From positions 1-46,934 of the forward strand of contig NZ_CAKRAS010000021.1 in NCBI RefSeq assembly GCF_934295145.1: a stretch of DNA of 46,934 nt, read 5' to 3'. Made by a program: the position numbers and the translations under genes. Below, in pieces: positions 42,007-46,934 of this stretch. This stretch comes from an uncultured Eubacterium sp. (lineage in GTDB: Bacteria > Bacillota > Clostridia > Lachnospirales > Lachnospiraceae). The notes beneath the pieces are model-generated. The model worked only from the letters and a program-made list of their open reading frames with translations, did no database searches and was not told the origin of the DNA. Each line of letters opens with the position of its first letter. Positions within the stretch are counted from its first letter, which is position 1.

Positions 42007-43374
42007 ATGAAAATGAAAAAATTTTTGGCAGTGTGTCTGTCCGCATTGACAGTAACCGGAATGTTAGCAGGCTGTGGTGGAGCGAAAGGCGGAGATACTT
42101 CTTCCGCAGGAGCTGAGAAAGCAGGAAGCAGTGCAGAAGGTTCTGTATATTACCTGAATTTCAAACCGGAGATTGCAGATCAGTGGGAAGAAATTGCAGC
42201 AAAATATACTGAGGAGACAGGTGTTCCGGTAAAAGTAAAGACAGCAGCATCTAATCAGTATGAGCAGACACTGAAATCAGAGATGGCTAAAAGTGATGCA
42301 CCTACCTTATTCCAGATTAACGGACCGGTTGGATATCAGTCCTGGAAAGAGTATTGTGCAGATCTGAAAGATACTGATTTTTACAATATGCTGGTAGATA
42401 AAGACCTTGCAATCACAGAAGGAGATGGCGTATACGGCATTCCGTTTGCAGAAGAAGGATACGGCATCATCTATAATAAAGAAATCATGGATAAGTATTT
42501 TGCACTTCCGGGCGCAAAAGCAACATCCATGGATGACATCAAAAACTTTGATACATTAAAGGCAGTTGTAGAAGATATGACAGCGCACAAAGATGATCTT
42601 GGTATTGATGGTGTATTTGCTTCCACATCCTTTGCACCAGGTGAAGACTGGAGATGGCAGACACATCTGATGAATCTTCCGATTTACTATGAGTACAAAG
42701 ATGCAGATGTAAAAGATGAGGATGAAATTACTTTCAAATATAATGAGAACTTTAAAAACATTTTCGATCTGTATCTGAACAACTCAACGGTTGAGCCTAC
42801 AATGGTTGGTTCCAAGACAGTAGATGATTCTATGTCAGAGTTTGCATTAGGAAAAGCAGCTATGGTTCAGAACGGTAACTGGGCATGGTCTCAGATCAGC
42901 AAAGTAAGTGGTAACGTAGTAAAAGAAGAAAACGTGAAATTTATGCCGATCTATACAGGTGTAGAAGGCGAAGAGACACAGGGACTGTGCATCGGTACAG
43001 AAAACTACATGTGTGTAAACAGCAATGCATCTGAGGCAGATCAGAAAGCATCTCTGGATTTCCTGAAATGGGTGTTCAGTTCTGATGAAGGAAAAGAGAT
43101 GGTAACAAATGATCTTCAGTTTATTACACCGTTCAGCACATTTGGCGATGATGAGATTTCTTCTGACCCGTTAGCACAGGAAGTAGTAAGATACATGAAG
43201 GATGATTCCCTTACAACTGTACCGTGGAACTTTACAACATTCCCAAGCCAGACATTCAAAGATGATTATGGCGCATCTCTTCTTGAGTATGCAAATGGCA
43301 ATAAAGAATGGGATGCTGTAGTATCAGATACAGTAGATGAGTGGGCATCTGAGAAAGAAGCAACAGCTGAGTAG
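42007..43374 (+). CDS. Sugar ABC transporter substrate-binding lipoprotein (MalE type)
   Basis: This 455-residue lipoprotein has a signal peptide ending in lipobox LAGC with Cys23, then a Gly/Ser-rich linker and a family-1 binding domain. ADQWEEIAAKYTEETGVPVKVK near residue 58, PFAEEGYGIIYNKEIMDKY near 145, GKAAMVQNGNWAWSQI near 280 and PWNFTTFPSQTFKDDYGASL near 400 are typical of oligosaccharide-binding MalE/GanO-like proteins. Codon choice seems strongly biased, as expected for an abundant binding protein. It heads the transporter genes, behind its own possible promoter. The substrate is probably a malto-oligosaccharide given malQ and phosphorylase nearby, but binding residues do not prove this. 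Confidence 0.92.
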   Translation: MKMKKFLAVCLSALTVTGMLAGCGGAKGGDTSSAGAEKAGSSAEGSVYYLNFKPEIADQWEEIAAKYTEETGVPVKVKTAASNQYEQTLKSEMAKSDAPTLFQINGPVGYQSWKEYCADLKDTDFYNMLVDKDLAITEGDGVYGIPFAEEGYGIIYNKEIMDKYFALPGAKATSMDDIKNFDTLKAVVEDMTAHKDDLGIDGVFASTSFAPGEDWRWQTHLMNLPIYYEYKDADVKDEDEITFKYNENFKNIFDLYLNNSTVEPTMVGSKTVDDSMSEFALGKAAMVQNGNWAWSQISKVSGNVVKEENVKFMPIYTGVEGEETQGLCIGTENYMCVNSNASEADQKASLDFLKWVFSSDEGKEMVTNDLQFITPFSTFGDDEISSDPLAQEVVRYMKDDSLTTVPWNFTTFPSQTFKDDYGASLLEYANGNKEWDAVVSDTVDEWASEKEATAE

Positions 43375-43400
43375 TGTAGTACATAGAATTCTCAAAGGGC

Positions 43401-43425
43401 AGGAGGCGGTCATCGGTCGCCTCCT
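43401..43425 (+). other. Intercistronic stem-loop between binding protein and permease genes
   Basis: AGGAGGCG (43401-43408) pairs with CGCCTCCT (43418-43425). There is no U-run. Such hairpins after binding-protein genes often protect the upstream mRNA and reduce downstream expression. Confidence 0.6.
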
Positions 43426-43472
43426 CTTCTGCTTTAGGAAGAAAAACATTGTATCCGTAGGGAGGGAGATTT

Positions 43473-44315
43473 ATGCAAAAGACATATAAAAAATATTTTG
43501 CTCTTTTTGTATTACCTACATTGATTGCATTTACCCTGTTTTTTATCATTCCATTTATTATGGGAATCGTGCTTTCGTTCTGTAAATTTACGACAGTTAC
43601 AAATGCACACTGGGTTGGAATTGCAAACTATGTAAAGGCATTTTCAAACAAAGATTTTATTAATGCATTGTTATTTACCGTGAAATTTACGGTTGTGTCT
43701 GTAATTACAATTAATGTAATTTCTTTTGCCCTGGCATATGGACTGACACGGGGATTAAAAGGAACCAATATTTTTCGAACCATTTTCTTTATGCCAAACC
43801 TTATCGGAGGAATTGTACTTGGCTATATCTGGCAATTGCTGATCAACGGCGTGCTGGCACATTTTAATGTAACAATCACAGCAGACCCGAAATATGGTTT
43901 CTGGGGCATGGTCATTCTGACAAACTGGCAGTTGATCGGATATATGATGATCATTTACATTGCCGGTATTCAAAATATACCGACAGAATTGATTGAGGCA
44001 GCTGAAATTGATGGTGCCAATAAATTCCAGACATTGTACAAGATTATTATTCCGATGACAATGCCATCTGTTACCATCTGTCTGTTCCTGACACTTACGA
44101 ACTGCTTCAAACTGTTCGATCAGAACCTGGCATTAACAGCAGGCGGACCGGCAAAGAAAACCGCAATGCTGGCATACGATATTTATACGACATTCTACAA
44201 CAGGAACGGCTGGGAAGGTGTCGGTCAGGCAAAAGCGGTTATTTTCTTTATTATCGTAGCAGCAATCTCACTGACACAGTTATACTTCACAAGACGTAAG
44301 GAGGTTGAGAACTAA
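43473..44315 (+). CDS. Sugar ABC transporter permease, MalF type
   Basis: This 280-residue inner-membrane permease has about six helices. The EAA loop that contacts the ATPase reads IEAAEIDGANKFQTLYKIIIP near residue 175 (EAA-x3-G), and PNLIGGIVLGYIWQLL near residue 110 is typical of the MalF/UgpA group. It lacks the large extra periplasmic domain of E. coli MalF, as is normal in Firmicutes. GGAGGGAG precedes the start. The stop overlaps the next permease start (TAATG), implying coupled translation and a heterodimeric channel. Confidence 0.93.
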   Translation: MQKTYKKYFALFVLPTLIAFTLFFIIPFIMGIVLSFCKFTTVTNAHWVGIANYVKAFSNKDFINALLFTVKFTVVSVITINVISFALAYGLTRGLKGTNIFRTIFFMPNLIGGIVLGYIWQLLINGVLAHFNVTITADPKYGFWGMVILTNWQLIGYMMIIYIAGIQNIPTELIEAAEIDGANKFQTLYKIIIPMTMPSVTICLFLTLTNCFKLFDQNLALTAGGPAKKTAMLAYDIYTTFYNRNGWEGVGQAKAVIFFIIVAAISLTQLYFTRRKEVEN

Positions 44316-45193
44316 TGCTGAAAAAGAGAAAACAAAACAAAAATGAGATCATTGAAAATCCGGCAGTATCAAAAGGTACCGGTATTGTGATCACGATTGT
44401 GATGACACTTTTAGCTGTGGCTTTCCTGTTCCCGATTTTCCTTGTATTGATGAATTCTTTTAAAAACAAACTTTATATCAGTGATGCACCGTTCGCATTG
44501 CCAAATTCGGATACTTTTTCCGGAATGTACAATTATGTGAACGGTATTCAGAAAACAGGACTGCTGGTAGCAGCCGGAAGATCTGCTTTTATTACTATCT
44601 GCTCTGTAATCGTAATCGTGCTTTTGACTTCTATGGCTGCATGGTGGATTACAAGAGTTACATGCAAATTATCCACAGTATTGTATTATCTGTTTGTATT
44701 TGCAATGATCGTTCCATTCCAGATGGTTATGTTTACACTGTCTAAAGTGACAGATTTTCTTCACCTTGGCAATATGTTTGGTATCATACCGGTTTACCTG
44801 GGATTTGGTGCCGGGTTGTCGCTGTTTATGTTCTGTGGATTTATCAAGGCGATTCCGATTTCTCTGGAAGAAGCTGCAATGATCGATGGCTGTACACCGG
44901 TTCAGACTTATTTTAAAGTAATAGTCCCGATGCTCCGCCCAACCATGATCACAGTTGCAATCTTAAATGCGATGTGGATCTGGAACGACTACCTGCTTCC
45001 GACGCTGGTACTTGACAGTGAAAAGCCAACCATTCCAATGGCAGTTCAGTATCTGCGCGGTGGCTATGGTTCCATTGATATGGGCGCAATGATGGCAATG
45101 CTTGTACTTGCAATTTTACCGATCATTGTATTTTATCTGACCTGTCAGAAATATATTATCAAAGGCGTAGCTGCAGGAGCAGTCAAAGGTTAA
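44315..45193 (+). CDS. Sugar ABC transporter permease, MalG type
   Basis: This 292-residue partner permease has six helices and the EAA loop LEEAAMIDGCTPVQTYFKVIVP near residue 188, followed by the MalG-like WNDYLLPTLVL near residue 228. The C-terminus ends with KYIIKGVAAGAVKG, the conserved MalG tail that enters the partner channel in E. coli MalFGK2. The first 25 residues are basic and cytoplasmic. No ATPase gene follows; a shared MsmX/MsmK-like ATPase elsewhere on the chromosome is expected, as in other Firmicutes oligosaccharide transporters. Confidence 0.94.
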   Translation: MLKKRKQNKNEIIENPAVSKGTGIVITIVMTLLAVAFLFPIFLVLMNSFKNKLYISDAPFALPNSDTFSGMYNYVNGIQKTGLLVAAGRSAFITICSVIVIVLLTSMAAWWITRVTCKLSTVLYYLFVFAMIVPFQMVMFTLSKVTDFLHLGNMFGIIPVYLGFGAGLSLFMFCGFIKAIPISLEEAAMIDGCTPVQTYFKVIVPMLRPTMITVAILNAMWIWNDYLLPTLVLDSEKPTIPMAVQYLRGGYGSIDMGAMMAMLVLAILPIIVFYLTCQKYIIKGVAAGAVKG

Positions 45194-45202
45194 CAAACGC
45201 TC

Positions 45203-45247
45203 AAAAGTCCTTTTTGTTACAGCAGTGCAGCAAAAAGGGCTTTTTAT
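45203..45247 (+). terminator. Terminator after the permease genes
   Basis: AGTCCTTTTTG pairs with CAAAAAGGGCT over 11 bp with one G-T position, followed by a T-run at about 45240-45245. Confidence 0.85.
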
Positions 45248-45276
45248 TTGACAGGAAATTACTCGAATTTCCTAAT
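45248..45276 (+). promoter_or_regulatory. Candidate malQ promoter built into the AGGAAATT hairpin repeat
   Basis: TTGACA (45248-45253), a 17-bp spacer and CCTAAT (45271-45276). The spacer holds the dyad AGGAAATT-N5-AATTTCCT (45253-45273), a repeat also found after malQ. Confidence 0.4.
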
Positions 45277-45316
45277 ATTGAAAAGAATAAATGTGTAGAA
45301 CGCGAGGATATAAACT

Positions 45317-46795
45317 ATGAGAACAAGTGGAATTCTGATGCCGGTATTTTCTCTTCCATCCGAATATGGAATAGGATGCTTTTCAAAAGAGGCTTATCAA
45401 TTTGTAGATTTTTTAAAAGAGTCAGGCCAAAAAAACTGGCAGGTACTGCCTCTTGGACAGACAAGCTATGGGGATTCCCCGTATCAGTCTTTTTCATCTT
45501 TTGCCGGAAATCCGTATTTTATCGATCTGGAGCAGCTTGTGGAGCAACAGCTTTTGACGAAAGAGGAGTGTGACAGTTTGGATTTCGGGAAGAATCCGGA
45601 ATCCATTGATTATGCAAAGCTTTATCAGAACCGATATAAAATTTTGCGCATGGCGTGCAATCGTTTTCTGAAGCAACCGTCAGATGATTTTTGGACTTTT
45701 TGTCAGGAAAATGACTGGTGGCTTGGAAATTATGCATTGTTCATGGTAATAAAAAATATGCATAAAGGAGCAAGCTGGCTGCAATGGGAAGAAAAATATA
45801 AGAGACGGGATTTTGCAGCTCTGGATCAGGTATGGCATGGGCAGCATGATGAAATACAGTTTTACCAGTTTCAGCAGTATCTGTTTTTCTGCCAATGGAA
45901 AAAACTGCATGCGTATGCGGCGCAGGCGGGCATTCAGATTATTGGGGACATTCCGATTTATGTGGCACTGGACAGTGCAGATGCCTGGGCAGAACCGCAG
46001 CTGTTTCAATTTGATGAGGAACTGAAGCCTGCCGCTGTGGCGGGATGCCCGCCGGACGCATTTTCCGCGACCGGACAGTTATGGGGCAATCCGCTGTATC
46101 GCTGGGAGTATCACCGCCAGACCGGTTATGCGTGGTGGATTCGGAGAATCGCACAGTGTCTGAAATTATATGACTGTGTCCGCATTGATCACTTTCGCGG
46201 ATTTGATGAATATTACAGTATTCCGGCAGGGGATGAGACGGCAGAACACGGACACTGGGAGCCGGGGCCGGGCATGAGTCTGATGCAGGTTTTAAAAGAT
46301 GCGCTGGGCGATGTAAATGTAATTGCAGAAGATCTGGGATTTTTAACTGATAGTGTACGTCAGTTGTTGCATGACTCGGGTTTCCCGGGAATGAAAGTGA
46401 TCCAGTTTGCTTTTGACTCCAGGGAAGAGAGTGATTATCTCCCACATAATTATGAGAAAAACTGTGTAGTGTATACAGGAACACATGATAATGATACCCT
46501 CTGCGGCTGGTATAAAGTTTTAGATCCGGATGATCTGAAATTATCGCAGAAATATATGAACAATGCAAATACACCAAAGACACAAATTCATTGGGATTTT
46601 ATCCGTCTGGCACTGGCGAGTGTGGCAGACTTGTGCATTATCCCATTGCAGGATTACCTTGGACTTGGAAGTGAGACAAGGATCAATACACCATCTACGC
46701 TTGGAAATAACTGGCGTTGGAGAATGAAATCCGGATGCCTGACAAAAGATCTTGCAGAGCAGATCAAAGAGATGACAAAATTATATGGACGATAA
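45317..46795 (+). CDS. malQ: 4-alpha-glucanotransferase (amylomaltase)
   Basis: This 492-residue GH77 enzyme transfers alpha-1,4-glucan segments between malto-oligosaccharides and releases glucose. The start RTSGILMPVFSLPSEYGIGCF is typical. The catalytic nucleophile Asp is in RIDHFRGFDEYY near residue 289, the acid/base Glu in VIAEDLGFL near 338 and the transition-state Asp in GTHDNDT near 390. SYGDSPYQSFSSFAGNP near residue 50 is a further signature. Length fits the bacterial amylomaltase type. GAGGATA precedes the ATG. It is separated from the permeases by a terminator, so it may have its own promoter. It ends with a UUCG-loop terminator. Confidence 0.96.
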   Translation: MRTSGILMPVFSLPSEYGIGCFSKEAYQFVDFLKESGQKNWQVLPLGQTSYGDSPYQSFSSFAGNPYFIDLEQLVEQQLLTKEECDSLDFGKNPESIDYAKLYQNRYKILRMACNRFLKQPSDDFWTFCQENDWWLGNYALFMVIKNMHKGASWLQWEEKYKRRDFAALDQVWHGQHDEIQFYQFQQYLFFCQWKKLHAYAAQAGIQIIGDIPIYVALDSADAWAEPQLFQFDEELKPAAVAGCPPDAFSATGQLWGNPLYRWEYHRQTGYAWWIRRIAQCLKLYDCVRIDHFRGFDEYYSIPAGDETAEHGHWEPGPGMSLMQVLKDALGDVNVIAEDLGFLTDSVRQLLHDSGFPGMKVIQFAFDSREESDYLPHNYEKNCVVYTGTHDNDTLCGWYKVLDPDDLKLSQKYMNNANTPKTQIHWDFIRLALASVADLCIIPLQDYLGLGSETRINTPSTLGNNWRWRMKSGCLTKDLAEQIKEMTKLYGR

Positions 46796-46796
46796 G

Positions 46797-46823
46797 AAAC
46801 TGCCCTTCGGGGCAGTTTTTTAT
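46797..46823 (+). terminator. Terminator of malQ
   Basis: AACTGCCC and GGGCAGTT form the stem around a TTCG tetraloop (46798-46817), followed by TTTT. Confidence 0.92.
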
Positions 46824-46856
46824 TTGATAGGAAATTACGATGAATTTCCTATCAAA
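46823..46856. repeat. AGGAAATT hairpin repeat, copy after malQ
   Basis: TTTGATAGGAAATT (46823-46836) pairs perfectly with AATTTCCTATCAAA (46843-46856), a 14-bp stem with a 6-nt loop. A shorter relative lies at 45247-45273. Together they bracket malQ. Confidence 0.7.
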
Positions 46857-46934
46857 CAAAAGCACTTCGTGCAAACGATGCGCACTCGCACGAGAAGAAA
46901 TTATTGCTTCGCAAGCGTGCTCGGCGCGGGCAAG
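46857..46934. other. Window-edge region rich in GC dyads, likely a repeat
   Basis: The last 78 bp contain the hairpin GCAC-TTC-GTGC (46862-46872) and several further GCAC/GTGC arms (for example GCACG near 46889 and CGTGC near 46916). No gene is seen. It is cut by the window end. Confidence 0.35.

Noticed and set aside
45214..45573. 119-codon frame before malQ
   Set aside because: It runs through the terminator and hairpin repeat and overlaps the malQ start in another frame.
1..46934. CRISPR arrays, tRNA or rRNA genes, insertion sequences and prophage genes
   Set aside because: None was seen: no regularly spaced direct repeats, no cloverleaf with CCA end, no transposase or integrase motifs.

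Overview
The window reads as chromosomal DNA of a low-to-mid GC, spore-lineage Firmicute, most likely a gut Lachnospiraceae (Clostridia). This is inferred from strong AGGAGG-type ribosome binding sites, SpoVG, DnaD/DnaI-type primosome proteins, a GlgC/GlgD pair, a DUF951 gene next to rpsF, an NADP-type glutamate dehydrogenase and YesM/YesN-type two-component proteins. I see no tRNA, rRNA, insertion sequence, phage module or CRISPR array. The species is not resolved.

Layout. 1-5.1 kb (minus strand): a small membrane protein, a GntP-family permease behind a perfect TTGACA-17-TATAAT promoter that carries a TGGT-N3-ACCA dyad, an LtaS-like membrane sulfatase-fold enzyme and a small unknown protein. 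5.1-14 kb (plus): sirtuin, DUF951, then rpsF-ssb-rpsR, a membrane-anchored GDPD phosphodiesterase, gdpP-rplI-dnaB and a DtxR/MntR-like regulator. 14-16.2 kb: gdhA and an HPr-like protein with no phosphorylatable histidine. 16.2-21.3 kb (minus): a long prs, dnaI, a dnaD-like gene and murC. 21.7-33.7 kb (plus): glgC-glgD, spoVG, pth-mfd, a PrsA-like foldase lipoprotein, aroK, murA and metK. 33.8-34.6 kb (minus): a cupin/AraC regulator. 34.8-46.8 kb (plus): a glycogen/maltodextrin locus with alpha-glucan phosphorylase, YesN-like response regulator, YesM-like histidine kinase, a membrane-anchored solute-binding protein, a lipoprotein solute-binding protein, two permeases and malQ.

How the genes work together. 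The 6-13.6 kb block is a classic translation/replication cluster (S6, SSB, S18, L9, DnaB) with c-di-AMP turnover. The 18-20 kb pair probably supplies helicase-loading partners for that DnaB. GlgC/GlgD make ADP-glucose for glycogen. The last 12 kb probably senses extracellular oligosaccharide, imports it through an ABC transporter whose ATPase is elsewhere, and processes it with MalQ and the phosphorylase.

The least explained signals are non-coding: (i) a multi-hairpin leader in front of gdpP; (ii) two 73-nt copies of a folded repeat (in the gdpP leader and after murA) with compensatory stem changes; (iii) a roughly 160-nt folded element behind its own extended -10 between aroK and murA; (iv) overlapping, mutually exclusive hairpins between spoVG and pth; (v) a paired AGGAAATT/AATTTCCT hairpin repeat on both sides of malQ. 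In protein space the most interesting points are the Crh-like HPr and the kinase/regulator/anchored-binding-protein trio. All calls come from reading the sequence by eye; no database search or folding program was run.
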